NCBI RefSeq assembly: GCF_001443045.1
Contig: NZ_LKPJ01000003.1
Span: 110,733 to 174,732, forward strand
Origin: Burkholderia ambifaria
Lineage (GTDB): Bacteria > Pseudomonadota > Gammaproteobacteria > Burkholderiales > Burkholderiaceae
Length of the DNA: 64,000 bases
Reading direction: 5' to 3'
Shown here: piece by piece, positions 30,579 to 41,493 of the stretch
How positions within the stretch are numbered: the stretch's first letter is position 1
How the letters are laid out: each line of letters opens with the position of its first letter
The notes under the pieces: generated by a model
Seen by the model: the letters and a program-made list of their open reading frames with translations, nothing else
Told to the model about the DNA's origin: nothing
Database searches by the model: none
Translations under genes and position numbers: made by a program

Positions 30579-30945
30579 GCGATCACCGGAAAAACAAGGC
30601 TGCGCAGCGCATCAAAAGCGGCACTGCGGCGGGGGGTTGGAGGGTGCGATCCCACCCTCAAAAATCGGGGCCGAAGCGGCAAAAATACCGCCCGTTTCGA
30701 TTCAAATACCGCGAAATTATAAGGTATCATTACGCGTTCGACCCAAACCCGGCAGCCTTTTCCCGCACCGTTTCGCCCCGCTTCGGCAACCCGTGCGTGC
30801 TTCGTGCGATTCCCGGTAGACATCACTCGCAGCTTCGTGCGCCGCGGCGGCCGCATCCGCCACGCTTCCCGAGGCTGTTATTTTTTCCGCTGCCGCCCTC
30901 AGCGCTCGCTATGCAGGGCCGGCCCAGAGCGAAACAGGATTCTGA
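30579..30945. other. 367-bp divergent gatC/mreB promoter region
   Basis: Contains an A/T-rich island (30690-30730) with promoter-like hexamers on both strands, and a small hairpin GAGGGTG/CACCCTC near 30650 on the gatC side. The mreB leader after the promoter is about 200 bases. No gene seen. Confidence 0.6.
30702..30730 (+). promoter_or_regulatory. Candidate mreB promoter
   Basis: TTCAAA (30701-30706 region) and TATCAT (30725-30730) are about 17-18 bases apart. On the opposite strand TATAAT (30721-30716) could be the gatC -10. Confidence 0.4.
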
Positions 30946-31989
<1,044 letters not shown>

Positions 31990-32117
31990 TCGCCTAAGCA
32001 GTCCCGTTTGATATGACGCACCCGCGGCGTGGCCGGATCGCTCGTTCAGAACGAACCGCCACGCCGTTTGCGCGTCTGAGCATTATTTAACCGATCGCCA
32101 CGCGCCCGGCGCCGACC

Positions 32118-33185
32118 ATGGAATACAGTCCGCCGCCCCTCTTCAAGCAAGGTCCGCCCGCACTCGCGCGGCTCATCTTCTTCGTCGCCCTCGCCATCGC
32201 GCTCCTCGTGTCGGACGCGCGCTTCAGCACGCTCGAAATCGTCCGCGGCGTGCTCGGCACCGTGCTGTACCCGCTGCAGCGGGCGGCGCTCGTGCCGCGC
32301 GACCTGTTCATGGGCGCGGCCGACATCGCCGTCACGGGCGCATCGCTGCGCCACGAGAACGACGCGCTGCGCAAGCGCAACCTGCAGTTGTCCACGCAGG
32401 CCAACCAGGCCGCCGTGCTCGCGCAGGAAAACACGCATCTGCGCGCGGTGCTCGAGCTGCGCCAGCACATCGCGACGCAATCGACGCCGGTCGAGATCCA
32501 GTACGACACGAGCGACCCGTTCACGCAGAAGATCGTGATCGGGCAGGGTTCGCAGCAAGGCATCCAGAATGGCGCGCCGGTCGTCAGCGAGGACGGCGTG
32601 ATCGGCCAGGTCACGCGCGTGTTCCCGCTGCAGGCCGAAGTCACGCTGATCACCGACCGCGATCTCGCGATTCCCGTGCAGGTGCTGCGCACCGGCCTGC
32701 GCAGCGTGATCTATGGCACGCCGAAGGGCGATTCGCTCGACCTGCGCTTCGTGCCAACGAGCTCGGACCTCGTCGCGGGCGACGAGCTCGTCACGAGCGG
32801 CCTCGACGGCGTCTATCCGCCGGGCCTGCCGGTCGCGAAGGTCGCGCGCGTCGACAAGCTCGCCGATACCGCGTTCGCGCGCGTGACCTGTGCGCCGGTC
32901 GCAGCTGTGCGCGGCGCACGCCAGATGCTCGTGCTGCATTACCAGAACGACGTTCCGCCGCGGCCGGCCGAACCCGAGCCGGCCGCCGACAAGAACGCGA
33001 AGGGCAAGAAGGGCGCCAAGGCCGCCGCGAAGGGCGAGAAAGCCGAGAAGGCCGACGCGAACGCGAAGCCGGCCGCGGCGGCCGCACCCGGCGCGAAACC
33101 CGCGCAGGCGGCGCCTGCCGCTCCGGCCAAGCCCGCCGCCGCGCCCGCGAAGCCCGCGGCCGGGCAACCAGGAGCCCAGCGATGA
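32118..33185 (+). CDS. mreC: Rod-shape protein MreC
   Basis: 355 aa bitopic inner-membrane protein that links MreB to PBP2/RodA. One membrane segment (residues ~15-33), a coiled coil (~70-105, LRKRNLQLSTQANQAAVLAQE), and a periplasmic beta-rich domain (~110-275). The last ~75 residues are a low-complexity Lys/Ala/Pro tail, longer than in E. coli. Stop overlaps mreD start (ATGA). Confidence 0.95.
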   Translation: MEYSPPPLFKQGPPALARLIFFVALAIALLVSDARFSTLEIVRGVLGTVLYPLQRAALVPRDLFMGAADIAVTGASLRHENDALRKRNLQLSTQANQAAVLAQENTHLRAVLELRQHIATQSTPVEIQYDTSDPFTQKIVIGQGSQQGIQNGAPVVSEDGVIGQVTRVFPLQAEVTLITDRDLAIPVQVLRTGLRSVIYGTPKGDSLDLRFVPTSSDLVAGDELVTSGLDGVYPPGLPVAKVARVDKLADTAFARVTCAPVAAVRGARQMLVLHYQNDVPPRPAEPEPAADKNAKGKKGAKAAAKGEKAEKADANAKPAAAAAPGAKPAQAAPAAPAKPAAAPAKPAAGQPGAQR

Positions 33186-33694
33186 ACCGCCCGCAATACA
33201 TCCTGCAGCCGGTCAACCCGTACTTCATCGTCTTCAGCCTCGCCGCCGCGTTCCTGCTGAACCTGATGCCGTGGGGCCGCCTGCCCGGCGTGCCCGACTT
33301 CGTCGCGCTCGTGCTGCTGTTCTGGAACATCCACCAGCCGCGCAAGGTCGGGATGGGCGTCGCGTTCGCGCTCGGCATCCTGATGGACGTGCATGATGCG
33401 GGGCTGCTCGGCGAGCACGCGCTCGCCTATACGCTGCTGTCGTACGGCGCGATCACGATCCATCGCCGCGTGCTGTGGATGCCGATCGGCGTGCAGGTGC
33501 TGTATGTCACGCCGCTGCTCGTCGTCGCGCAACTGGTGCCGTTCGTGATCCGCCTCGTGATGGGCGCCGCGTTTCCCGGCTGGCGCTATCTGGTGGACGG
33601 CTTCGTCGAGGCCGCGCTCTGGCCGATCGCGAGCCACCTGCTGCTGATGCCGCAACGCCGCCCGGTCGACCCGGACGATACGCGCCCCATCTGA
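33182..33694 (+). CDS. mreD: Rod-shape protein MreD
   Basis: 170 aa, five or six membrane helices. Partner of MreC in the elongasome. Typical SLAAAFLLNLMPWG near the N-terminus. Coupled to mreC by a 4-base overlap; 118 bases separate it from mrdA. Confidence 0.93.
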   Translation: MNRPQYILQPVNPYFIVFSLAAAFLLNLMPWGRLPGVPDFVALVLLFWNIHQPRKVGMGVAFALGILMDVHDAGLLGEHALAYTLLSYGAITIHRRVLWMPIGVQVLYVTPLLVVAQLVPFVIRLVMGAAFPGWRYLVDGFVEAALWPIASHLLLMPQRRPVDPDDTRPI

Positions 33695-33812
33695 GCCGCA
33701 CCAGGACCGACCTTGAATACCCGCCGCCCCCACGCCCGCCGCGCGCTGCGCTCCGGGGCGGCCCCTCGCCCGCGCGCGTGCGACGCGCACGGGTCAGACC
33801 GACCCTAGCCGC

Positions 33813-36089
33813 ATGACCGAATTCAACGACACCCAACAGCAGCTCTCGAAGTTCCGCCTGCGCGTCGCGGCGGCGGGCGTGTTCGTGTTCGTCTGCTTCG
33901 GGCTGCTCGCGAGCCGTTTCTTCTACCTGCAGCTGATGCAGCACGGCAAATACGCGCTGCAGGCCGAGGAAAACCGCATCTCGGTCGCGCCGATCGTGCC
34001 GAACCGCGGGATCATCACCGACCGCAACGGCGTGGTCCTCGCGAAGAACTATTCGGCGTACACGCTCGAGATCACGCCATCGAAGCTCGATGACACGCTC
34101 GACAACACGATCGACAAGCTGTCCGAGATCATCCCGATCGACGCGCGTGACCGCCGCCGTTTCAAGAAGCTGCAGGAAGACTCGAAGAACTTCGAGAGCC
34201 TGCCGATCCGCACGCGCCTCACCGACGCGGAAGTCGCGCGCTTCACCGCGCAGCGCTTCCGCTTCCCCGGCGTCGACGTGCGTGCGCGGCTGTTCCGCCA
34301 GTACCCGCTCGGCATGACGGCCGCGCACGTGATCGGCTACATCGGCCGGATCTCGAAGCGCGACCAGGATCGCATCGACGCGATGAGCGACGACAACGAC
34401 AGCGACCAGGAGCACTACGATCCGCGCCGCGACGCGAACAACTACAAGGGCACCGACTACATCGGCAAGATCGGCGTCGAGCAGAGCTACGAAACCGAGC
34501 TGCATGGCCTCACGGGCTTCGAGGAAGTCGAGGTGACGGCCGGCGGCCGGCCCGTGCGCACGCTGTCGCGCACGCAGGCGACGCCCGGCAACAACCTGGT
34601 GCTGTCGCTCGACATCGGGCTGCAGCAGGTCGCCGAGCAGGCGTTCGCCGGCAAGCGCGGCGCGCTCGTCGCGATCGAGCCGAAGACGGGCGACGTGCTC
34701 GCGTTCGTGTCGTCGCCGAGCTTCGACCCGAACTCGTTCGTCGACGGCATCGACCAGCAGACCTGGGACGAACTGAACAACTCGACCGACAAGCCGCTGC
34801 TGAACCGCCCGTTGCACGGCACCTACCCGCCCGGCTCGACGTACAAGCCGTTCATGGCGCTCGCCGGCCTGACGCTCGGCAAGCGGACGCCCGGCTGGGG
34901 CTTCCAGGATCCCGGCTACTTCACGTTCGGCGGCCATACGTTCCGCAACGACGTGCGCTCGGGCCAGGGCTGGGTCGACATGAACAAGGCGATCATGGTG
35001 TCGAACGACACCTATTTCTACATGCTCGCGCGCGACCTCGGCGTGAACGCGATCGCGAACTTCATGAAGCCGTTCGGTTTCGGCCAGATCACCGGCATCG
35101 ACATCCTGGGCGAGGCGCGCGGGATCCTGCCGTCGACCGACTGGAAGAAGAAGGCGTTCAAGAAGGCCGCGCAGCAGAAGTGGTTCGACGGCGAGACGAT
35201 CAGCCTCGGGATCGGCCAGGGCTACAACTCGTTCACGATCCTGCAGCTCGCGCATGCCACCGCGACGCTCGCGAACAACGGCGTCGTGATGAAGCCCCAC
35301 CTCGTGAAGGAAGTCGAGGATCCGATCTCGCGCGCGCGCCATCTGACGGTGCCGAAGGAAAGCGAAGTGATCCCGCTCAAGCAGGCCGACATCGACGTCG
35401 TGAAGCGCGGGATGGAAAACGTGATCGAGAACCCGTCCGGCACCGCGTACAAGGTGTTCCGCGGCGCGTCGTACCTCGCGGCCGGCAAGACCGGTACCGC
35501 GCAGGTGTTCTCGCTGCAGGGCTCGAACTACAAGGGCCACCTGCTCGCCGAGCACCTGCGCGACCACGCGCTGTTCATTGCGTACGCGCCGGTCGACCAT
35601 CCGCAGATCGCGCTCGCGCTGGTCGTCGAGAACGGCGGTTGGGGCGCGCAGGCCGCGGGTCCGATCGCCCGTCGCGTGCTCGACTATTACCTCGTCGAGC
35701 GCCAGAACCCGCAGAACGAGGCCGCGGCCGTGGCCGCCGCCGCATCGGCGACCGAGCCGGTGAGCGCGCCCGTGATCGGCGATACCTCGAAGCCCGCCGC
35801 CGTCGCGGCCGGCTTCACCGCGCTGCCGCAGCCGGTCGTGCCGATTGCAGCCAGTGCGGCAAACGACGCATCGGCACCCGATGCGTCGAGCGCAGCCGGC
35901 GCGAGCGCGGTGCAAGCGTCCGACGCGAGCGCCGCAGCGCCGAGGGCCGCGAGCCTGCCGCCGATCCGACGCCCGCACCGGCCACGCCGGCCCGCCAGTG
36001 ACGCGCAGCCGCTCGCCGCGGCGCCACGCGACGACAACTTCCGTGCCACGGCCGCCGCGAAAACGGCCAATGCCGGCACCGCTCATTAA
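33813..36089 (+). CDS. mrdA: Penicillin-binding protein 2
   Basis: 758 aa transpeptidase of the elongasome. One N-terminal membrane anchor (~20-42), pedestal domain, then the transpeptidase: Ser in PPGSTYKPF, SND motif in MVSNDTYFY, and KTG in AAGKTGTAQVF. The last ~125 residues after YYLVERQNPQ form an Ala/Ser-rich tail absent from E. coli PBP2. Followed 11 bases later by rodA. Confidence 0.96.
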   Translation: MTEFNDTQQQLSKFRLRVAAAGVFVFVCFGLLASRFFYLQLMQHGKYALQAEENRISVAPIVPNRGIITDRNGVVLAKNYSAYTLEITPSKLDDTLDNTIDKLSEIIPIDARDRRRFKKLQEDSKNFESLPIRTRLTDAEVARFTAQRFRFPGVDVRARLFRQYPLGMTAAHVIGYIGRISKRDQDRIDAMSDDNDSDQEHYDPRRDANNYKGTDYIGKIGVEQSYETELHGLTGFEEVEVTAGGRPVRTLSRTQATPGNNLVLSLDIGLQQVAEQAFAGKRGALVAIEPKTGDVLAFVSSPSFDPNSFVDGIDQQTWDELNNSTDKPLLNRPLHGTYPPGSTYKPFMALAGLTLGKRTPGWGFQDPGYFTFGGHTFRNDVRSGQGWVDMNKAIMVSNDTYFYMLARDLGVNAIANFMKPFGFGQITGIDILGEARGILPSTDWKKKAFKKAAQQKWFDGETISLGIGQGYNSFTILQLAHATATLANNGVVMKPHLVKEVEDPISRARHLTVPKESEVIPLKQADIDVVKRGMENVIENPSGTAYKVFRGASYLAAGKTGTAQVFSLQGSNYKGHLLAEHLRDHALFIAYAPVDHPQIALALVVENGGWGAQAAGPIARRVLDYYLVERQNPQNEAAAVAAAASATEPVSAPVIGDTSKPAAVAAGFTALPQPVVPIAASAANDASAPDASSAAGASAVQASDASAAAPRAASLPPIRRPHRPRRPASDAQPLAAAPRDDNFRATAAAKTANAGTAH

Positions 36090-36100
36090 CGGAGAAAGGC

Positions 36101-37249
36101 ATGCAATTCGACAAGCGCGCCTGGCTCGACAAGATCAAGCAGATGTTCGCGGGCTTCGACCGCCCGCTCGCCCTCATCGTGTTTTTGCTGCTATGTGTCG
36201 GCATCGTCACGCTGTACAGCGCGGCGATCGACATGCCGGGCCGCGTCGAGGATCAGTTGCGCAACATCCTGCTGACGTTCGTGCTGATGTGGGTGATCGC
36301 CAACATCCCGCCGACGACGCTGATGCGCTTCGCGGTCCCGCTTTATACGTTCGGGGTCGCGCTGCTGGTCGCGGTCGCGCTGTTCGGGATGACCAAGAAG
36401 GGCGCGAAGCGCTGGCTGAACGTCGGCGTCGTGATCCAGCCGTCGGAGATCCTCAAGATCGCGACCCCGCTGATGCTCGCGTGGTACTACCAGCGCCGCG
36501 AAGGCGGGCTGCGCTGGTACGACTTCGTCGCCGCGTTCGGGATCCTGCTGGTCCCGGTCGGCCTGATCGCAAAGCAGCCCGACCTCGGCACCGGCCTGCT
36601 CGTGTTCGCGGCAGGCTTCTTCGTGATCTACCTCGCCGGCCTGTCGTTCAAGCTGATCGTGCCGGTGCTCGTCGCGGGCGTGATCGCGGTCGGCTCGATT
36701 GCCGTGTTCGAAGAGCGCATCTGCCAGCCCGAAGTGCAGTGGCCGCTGATGCACGACTACCAGAAGCACCGCGTGTGCACGCTGCTCGACCCGACCTCCG
36801 ACCCGCTCGGCAAGGGCTTCCACACGATCCAGGCCGTGATCGCGATCGGCTCGGGCGGCGTGCTCGGCAAGGGCTACCTGAAGGGCACGCAGGCCCATCT
36901 CGAATTCATTCCGGAGAAGCACACCGACTTCATCTTTGCGGTGTTCTCGGAAGAATGGGGGCTCGTCGGCGGCCTCGTGCTGCTGACGCTGTACATGGCG
37001 CTGATCGCGCGCGGGCTCTACATCGCCGCGCAGGGCGCGACGCTGTTCGGCCGGTTGCTCGCGGGCTCGCTCACGCTCGCGTTCTTCGTCTATGCGTTCG
37101 TCAACATCGGGATGGTGAGCGGCGTGCTGCCCGTCGTCGGCGTGCCGTTGCCGTTCATGAGCTACGGCGGCACCGCGCTCGCGACGCTCGGCATCGCGAT
37201 CGGGATGATCATGAGCGTCGGGCGACAGCGGCGGCTGATGAAGAGCTGA
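36101..37249 (+). CDS. rodA: SEDS peptidoglycan polymerase RodA
   Basis: 382 aa, about ten membrane helices. Glycosyltransferase partner of PBP2. SEDS hallmarks: KRWLNVG, QPSEILKIA, AKQPDLGTGLLV, and the C-terminal PVVGVPLPFMSYGGTA. AGAAAGG precedes the start. Last gene of the rod-shape cluster. Confidence 0.96.
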   Translation: MQFDKRAWLDKIKQMFAGFDRPLALIVFLLLCVGIVTLYSAAIDMPGRVEDQLRNILLTFVLMWVIANIPPTTLMRFAVPLYTFGVALLVAVALFGMTKKGAKRWLNVGVVIQPSEILKIATPLMLAWYYQRREGGLRWYDFVAAFGILLVPVGLIAKQPDLGTGLLVFAAGFFVIYLAGLSFKLIVPVLVAGVIAVGSIAVFEERICQPEVQWPLMHDYQKHRVCTLLDPTSDPLGKGFHTIQAVIAIGSGGVLGKGYLKGTQAHLEFIPEKHTDFIFAVFSEEWGLVGGLVLLTLYMALIARGLYIAAQGATLFGRLLAGSLTLAFFVYAFVNIGMVSGVLPVVGVPLPFMSYGGTALATLGIAIGMIMSVGRQRRLMKS

Positions 37250-37286
37250 CGGCGCGGCACGGCACATGGCCGCAAGCAGTCGCAAC

Positions 37287-37321
37287 AACGAAAAACGGCG
37301 CGTCGGGCGCCGTTTTTCGTT
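37287..37321. terminator. Bidirectional terminator after rodA
   Basis: Fifteen-base perfect arms with A-run and T-run (AACGAAAAACGGCGC and its complement) around a GTCGG loop. It serves rodA on the plus strand and the Sel1-repeat gene on the minus strand. Confidence 0.88.
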
Positions 37322-37353
37322 GGGCAAGGCCGAATGCAGCGCGTACCGCCCGC

Positions 37354-38139
37354 TCACTGCGGCGTCGCGCGCGGGCTCCCGTGGTCTGCACCGGCACCCG
37401 ACGCCGGCTCCTGCGTCTTCAGCCGCGCGCTCAACTCCTTGAATTTCAGCTCGGCCGTCTCGTCGCCCTGCGCGGCCGCGGCCGCGTAATACGCACGTGC
37501 GATGTTCAGGTTCTGCGTGACGCCATCGCCGCCACGCTCGTAGAACGACGCGGTCACGTACTGCGCGGTCGGCTCGCCCGCGTCGGCCGCCTGCTTGTAC
37601 CACGCGAACGCCTGCCGGTTGTCACGCGGCGTGCCGCGCCCGTCGAGGAACTGGTTCGCGAGCGACAACTCGGCCTGCACATGCCCCTGCTTCGCCGCGC
37701 GCAGGAACCAGCGGTGCGCTTCGGCCGGGTTGCGTGCGACGAACTCGCCGTCGTCGAACATCCGCCCGTACACGTACTGCGCATGCGACATATTCGCGTC
37801 GGCCGCCCGCTTGAGCCAGCGCAGCCCTTCGTCGACGTTCGCAGTCACGCCGACGCCGGTGAGCAGCATCATCGCGTAATTGAACTGCGCGAGCCGGTCG
37901 CCGCGTTCGGCCGCGTCGTGGAACTGCACCAGCGCCGCACGATAGTCACCGGCGTTGTAGTCGGCTACCGCCGATTGCGTCTCGTGCGCCGGGTCCGGTT
38001 TCTCGTGCGACGCGCCCTGCGCGGCCGCGGCAACGCACACGGCCCAGATGCCGAGCATCGCGCCGATCCGCCCACCTGCACCGGCCATACCGATCGCACG
38101 TCGCGTGCGTGCGCGGCCCGCGCCATTACCACCGTTCAT
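37354..38139 (-). CDS. Sel1/TPR-repeat periplasmic protein
   Basis: 261 aa. An N-terminal signal-like segment (IGAMLGIWAVCVAAAAQGAS) precedes at least five Sel1-like repeats of ~36 residues (AQFNYAMMLLTGVGV, AQYVYGRMFDDGEFV, AELSLANQFLDGRG, AQYVTASFYERGGDG). A protein-interaction scaffold of unknown partner. Start ATG overlaps the stop of the aldolase gene (ATGA). Confidence 0.88.
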   Translation of the reverse strand: MNGGNGAGRARTRRAIGMAGAGGRIGAMLGIWAVCVAAAAQGASHEKPDPAHETQSAVADYNAGDYRAALVQFHDAAERGDRLAQFNYAMMLLTGVGVTANVDEGLRWLKRAADANMSHAQYVYGRMFDDGEFVARNPAEAHRWFLRAAKQGHVQAELSLANQFLDGRGTPRDNRQAFAWYKQAADAGEPTAQYVTASFYERGGDGVTQNLNIARAYYAAAAAQGDETAELKFKELSARLKTQEPASGAGADHGSPRATPQ

Positions 38140-38921
38140 GACCGCACCTCCTGCAGCGCCTGCCGCGTCGCGCGCAGCAGCCAGCTCACATCCGCCGACA
38201 GTGTGATCATCCGGTAGCCGGCCTCGCGATACTGGCGTGCGGTCACCGTATCGCTCGCGAAGATGCCGACCGCGACGCCAGCCTGTTTGCCGGCGGCAAG
38301 CACGCGCGCCATCGCGGTCTCGACGTCCGGGTGGCGGCTGTCGCCGAGATGCCCGAGGCTCGCCGCCAGATCGGCCGGGCCGACGAACAGGCAATCGACA
38401 CCCGGCGTCGCGGCGATCCGCTCGACTTCGTCGATGCCGCGCGCCGATTCGATCTGCACGATCACCGCGACCTGTGCGTTGGCCGTCTGCAGGTAATCGC
38501 GGCGCATGCCGAACGCCGCCGCGCGCACCATCCCGGCCACGCCGCGCAGCCCGTCCGGGGAATCCGGCGACGGGAAGCGCGTGAGCCGCACCGCGTGCGC
38601 GGCCTCGTCGGGCGTCTCGATGCACGGGAACATCAGCGTGCGTGCGCCCGCATCGAGCGCGCGCTTCACGAGCCACGGCTCGCGCCCCGGCACGCGCACG
38701 ACGGGCTCGCTCGGCAGGTGCGCGGCAGCCAGCGCGCGCAGTTGCGACGCGACGTCACGGCTGTCGTTCGGCGCGTGCTCCATGTCGATGCAGAGCCAGT
38801 CGTAGCCGGCGTGCGCGAGCGCTTCCGCGGCCGAATCGCAGCCGAGCGACAGCCACAGGCCGTACAGCGGCTCGTCGCCGTCATGCAGACGTTGTTTGAG
38901 GGAATTGGTGAGCGTGCTCAT
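38136..38921 (-). CDS. HpcH/HpaI-family class II aldolase
   Basis: 261 aa. Metal-dependent aldolase that cleaves 2-keto-3-deoxy or 4-hydroxy-2-oxo acids. TIM-barrel motifs: LCIDMEHAP, PVVRVPG, Arg in GLRGVAGMVR, metal Glu in VQIESARG, and metal Asp in FVGPADLAASLG. AGGAGG nine bases before ATG 38921. Natural substrate not determined by sequence. Confidence 0.9.
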   Translation of the reverse strand: MSTLTNSLKQRLHDGDEPLYGLWLSLGCDSAAEALAHAGYDWLCIDMEHAPNDSRDVASQLRALAAAHLPSEPVVRVPGREPWLVKRALDAGARTLMFPCIETPDEAAHAVRLTRFPSPDSPDGLRGVAGMVRAAAFGMRRDYLQTANAQVAVIVQIESARGIDEVERIAATPGVDCLFVGPADLAASLGHLGDSRHPDVETAMARVLAAGKQAGVAVGIFASDTVTARQYREAGYRMITLSADVSWLLRATRQALQEVRS

Positions 38922-39232
38922 CGATACGGCCTCCTGGACGGAACGGCAATCGAACGGGACAAGCAACGGGCGAAGCGGGGCGCGACACGCCGGGCAATCG
39001 AATCACGGTGGTGGCGTCCAAGCGGACCCTCGACGTTAGTCGGCCGCGGGCGGCCGATCTGACAGCGCGAGCCGGCCGACGGCACACGGGCGCGTTTTCC
39101 GGTGCCACGCAACGATCATAGCGCGGCGTTGCGCGGAATGTGGGAACAGGCAGGGGACAGCGCCGGCGCGAGGCCGCGGGACGCGATGGCACGCAGCCCG
39201 CGCCGGCCGGCGGGGCTGCCGCGAAGGCAGGA
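38922..39232. other. 311-bp gap between the aldolase gene and queD
   Basis: G+C-rich, no open frame with recognisable sequence and no clear promoter or terminator. It should contain the aldolase promoter. Confidence 0.5.
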
Positions 39233-39685
39233 TCAGTTGCCGGGCTGGCGCTCGACGTCGGCCCAGCAGTTCGGCGTTTCGTACAGGCGCACGCGCTCCA
39301 GGCGCAGGTTCACGCCATAGTGCGCGTCGTACACGTTCGCGAGGATGTCGAACGCGATTGCCGCGAGGTTCTCGACGGTCGGGATCCGGTCGATCACGAC
39401 GGTCTTGTGGTCGGCCATCTGCTCGAGAAACGAGCGCACGACTTCGTCGCGCGCGTAGACCAGGAACGCGTGGTCCCACTTGTTGACGAGGTGCTCGACC
39501 GCGAGCGCCTTCACGTCGGCGAAATCCATCACCATGCCGCGGTCGGGCGCCCCCTCGGTATCGACGAGATCGCCGCGCAGCGTGACTTCGAGCACGTAGC
39601 GATGGCCGTGCAGGTTCCTGCACTGGCTGCGGTGATCGGGAATGCGGTGGCCCGCGTCGAATTCGAGTTTTCGGGTAATCAGCAC
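39233..39685 (-). CDS. queD: 6-carboxytetrahydropterin synthase QueD
   Basis: 150 aa. Second step of 7-deazaguanine (queuosine precursor) synthesis. Zinc His in DAGHRI and LHGHRY, catalytic Cys in SQCRNLHG, acid in ERVRLYETP. GTG start at 39685. Third in the queC-queE-queD order. Confidence 0.93.
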   Translation of the reverse strand: MLITRKLEFDAGHRIPDHRSQCRNLHGHRYVLEVTLRGDLVDTEGAPDRGMVMDFADVKALAVEHLVNKWDHAFLVYARDEVVRSFLEQMADHKTVVIDRIPTVENLAAIAFDILANVYDAHYGVNLRLERVRLYETPNCWADVERQPGN

Positions 39686-39703
39686 GATGTCAAAAGCCGT
39701 GGC

Positions 39704-40336
39704 TCAGGGAATGTTCAGATATTTGTGGGTCTGCATCGACAGCCGCCACTGCGGATGCCGCTTGCACCAGTCGATCGCGAGCTTCGTGTTGATGTCGCGC
39801 GACGGGCCGTCCATCGGCTGCACGAGAAAATACTCGAAATCGAGCTTCGCGTAGTCGGCAAGCCGCTGGTTGTCCTGCGGGATCACGACCTTCAGTTCGT
39901 TGCCCTTCGTGACGACGAGCGGCGCGTCGGCCTTCGGGCTCACGCAGATCCAGTCGATCGTCTCGAGCACCGGCAGCGAGCCGTTGGTCTCGATCGCGAT
40001 CTCGAAACCCGCCGCATGCAGCGCGTCGACGAGCGGCTGGTCGAGCTGCAGCATCGGCTCACCGCCCGTGCAGACGACGAAGCGGTGCGCTTCGCCGTCC
40101 GGCCACAGGCCGGCGATCGTCGCGACGAGCGCTTCGGCGTCCTTGAACTTGCCGCCGTTCTCGCCGTCGGTGCCGACGAAGTCCGTATCGCAGAAGCGGC
40201 ACACGGCGTCCGCACGATCCTCTTCGCGGCCCGACCACAGATTGCAGCCGGCGAACCGGCAGAACACGGCCGGACGGCCCGCATTCGCGCCCTCGCCCTG
40301 CAACGTGTAGAAAATTTCCTTGACCGCGTAAGTCAT
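39704..40336 (-). CDS. queE: 7-carboxy-7-deazaguanine synthase QueE
   Basis: 210 aa radical-SAM enzyme. The cluster Cys pattern is C-x14-C-x2-C (GCNLWSGREEDRADAVCRFC), the variant known from Burkholderia QueE, not the standard CxxxCxxC. TGGEP follows for SAM binding. Makes 7-carboxy-7-deazaguanine from carboxytetrahydropterin. Confidence 0.95.
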   Translation of the reverse strand: MTYAVKEIFYTLQGEGANAGRPAVFCRFAGCNLWSGREEDRADAVCRFCDTDFVGTDGENGGKFKDAEALVATIAGLWPDGEAHRFVVCTGGEPMLQLDQPLVDALHAAGFEIAIETNGSLPVLETIDWICVSPKADAPLVVTKGNELKVVIPQDNQRLADYAKLDFEYFLVQPMDGPSRDINTKLAIDWCKRHPQWRLSMQTHKYLNIP

Positions 40337-40411
40337 CGTGCTTCGTCCGGCTCGCGCCGCTCGTTGTCGATCAGAATCCGTTGTCCATCAAGCGCTGCCG
40401 GCGCACCCGCG

Positions 40412-41146
40412 TCACAGCGGCGCTTCGGTCACCCGCTCGCCCTTCAGGTAGGCCTCGTAGCCACGCTTGCGCAGCTTGCAGGCCGGGCATTCGCCGCAGC
40501 CAAAGCCCCAGTCGTGCAGTTCCGCGCGCTCGCCCACGTAGCACGTGTGCGTCTCGACGCGGATCAGTTCGACGAGCGCCTCGCCGCCGAGCTGCTCGGC
40601 GAGTTGCCAGGTTTGCGCCTTGTCGAGCCACATCAGCGGCGTCTCGAGCACGACGCGCGTGTCCATCCCGAGGTTCAGCGCGACCTGCAGCGCCTTCATC
40701 GTGTCGTCGCGGCAGTCGGGGTAGCCCGAGAAATCGGTCTCGCACATCCCGCCGACCAGCACGCGCAGTCCGCGGCGATAGGCAATCGCGGCCGCGATCG
40801 TCATGAACAGCAGGTTGCGGCCCGGCACGAACGTGTTCGGCAAGCCGCTCGCCGAGGTCTCGATCTCGATCGTGCGCGTCATCGCGGTATCGCTGATCGC
40901 GCCGAGCACCGACAGGTCGATCATGTGATCGTCGCCGAGACGGTCGGCCCAGGCGGGAAACTGATGCTTCAATGCGTCGCGCACGCCTTCGCGACATTCG
41001 AGTTCGACGCGGTGGCGCTGGCCGTAATCGAAGCCGAGCGTCTCGACCGTCTGGTAGCGTTCCAGGGCCCAGGCCACGCACGTGGCCGAATCCTGCCCGC
41101 CGGAAAACAACACGAGCGCGCCGTCTTTAGCGTCTGTCCGAATCAC
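40412..41146 (-). CDS. queC: 7-cyano-7-deazaguanine synthase QueC
   Basis: 244 aa ATP-dependent ligase that makes preQ0. N-terminal PP-loop [10 protein letters not shown] and a C-terminal zinc site ([14 protein letters not shown] with upstream Cys in HTCYVG). First of the three que genes, all on the minus strand. Confidence 0.95.
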   Translation of the reverse strand: MIRTDAKDGALVLFSGGQDSATCVAWALERYQTVETLGFDYGQRHRVELECREGVRDALKHQFPAWADRLGDDHMIDLSVLGAISDTAMTRTIEIETSASGLPNTFVPGRNLLFMTIAAAIAYRRGLRVLVGGMCETDFSGYPDCRDDTMKALQVALNLGMDTRVVLETPLMWLDKAQTWQLAEQLGGEALVELIRVETHTCYVGERAELHDWGFGCGECPACKLRKRGYEAYLKGERVTEAPL

Positions 41147-41493
41147 CGTGATACTCCGTGAATGTGTAGGCTCGCGTCGCGCTGCGCCCCGGGGCCGGCT
41201 GCCGCCGGGCGGCCCGACGCGTGCCGGCCTGCGCCGGCTCGACCAGTATAGGCAGCGCGGTCGGCCGCGAACGCGGCGGCGCGCTTATACCGCGCATCCC
41301 GCGGCATCGTTGCCGCGCGCCACGGCGGCGCCTGCGGGCAGCCAGCCGTGCGTATGAAGCGATGCGCTAAGTCATTGAGCGGGCACGGATTTTATCACGC
41401 CCCGCCGAATGCTGCCCGGCGCGCCGCCGATGCCGCGAATCCACCACAAACGAAAAACCCCAAGAACCTTCCGATTCTTGGGGTTGGAACTGC
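41147..41493. other. 347-bp gap between queC and tRNA-Phe
   Basis: Carries the tRNA-Phe terminator (41453-41485) and presumably the queC promoter. No gene seen; G+C-rich to about 41390. Confidence 0.55.
41453..41485 (-). terminator. Rho-independent terminator of tRNA-Phe
   Basis: Eleven-base arms AACCCCAAGAA / TTCTTGGGGTT (41456-41466 and 41475-41485), followed on the minus strand by a T-run. Confidence 0.88.

Noticed and set aside
30640..30660. GAGGGTG/CACCCTC hairpin as a terminator
   Set aside because: It lies in the divergent promoter region with no T-run in either downstream direction.
33507..36086. 859-codon open frame antisense to mrdA
   Set aside because: Shadow of the PBP2 gene.
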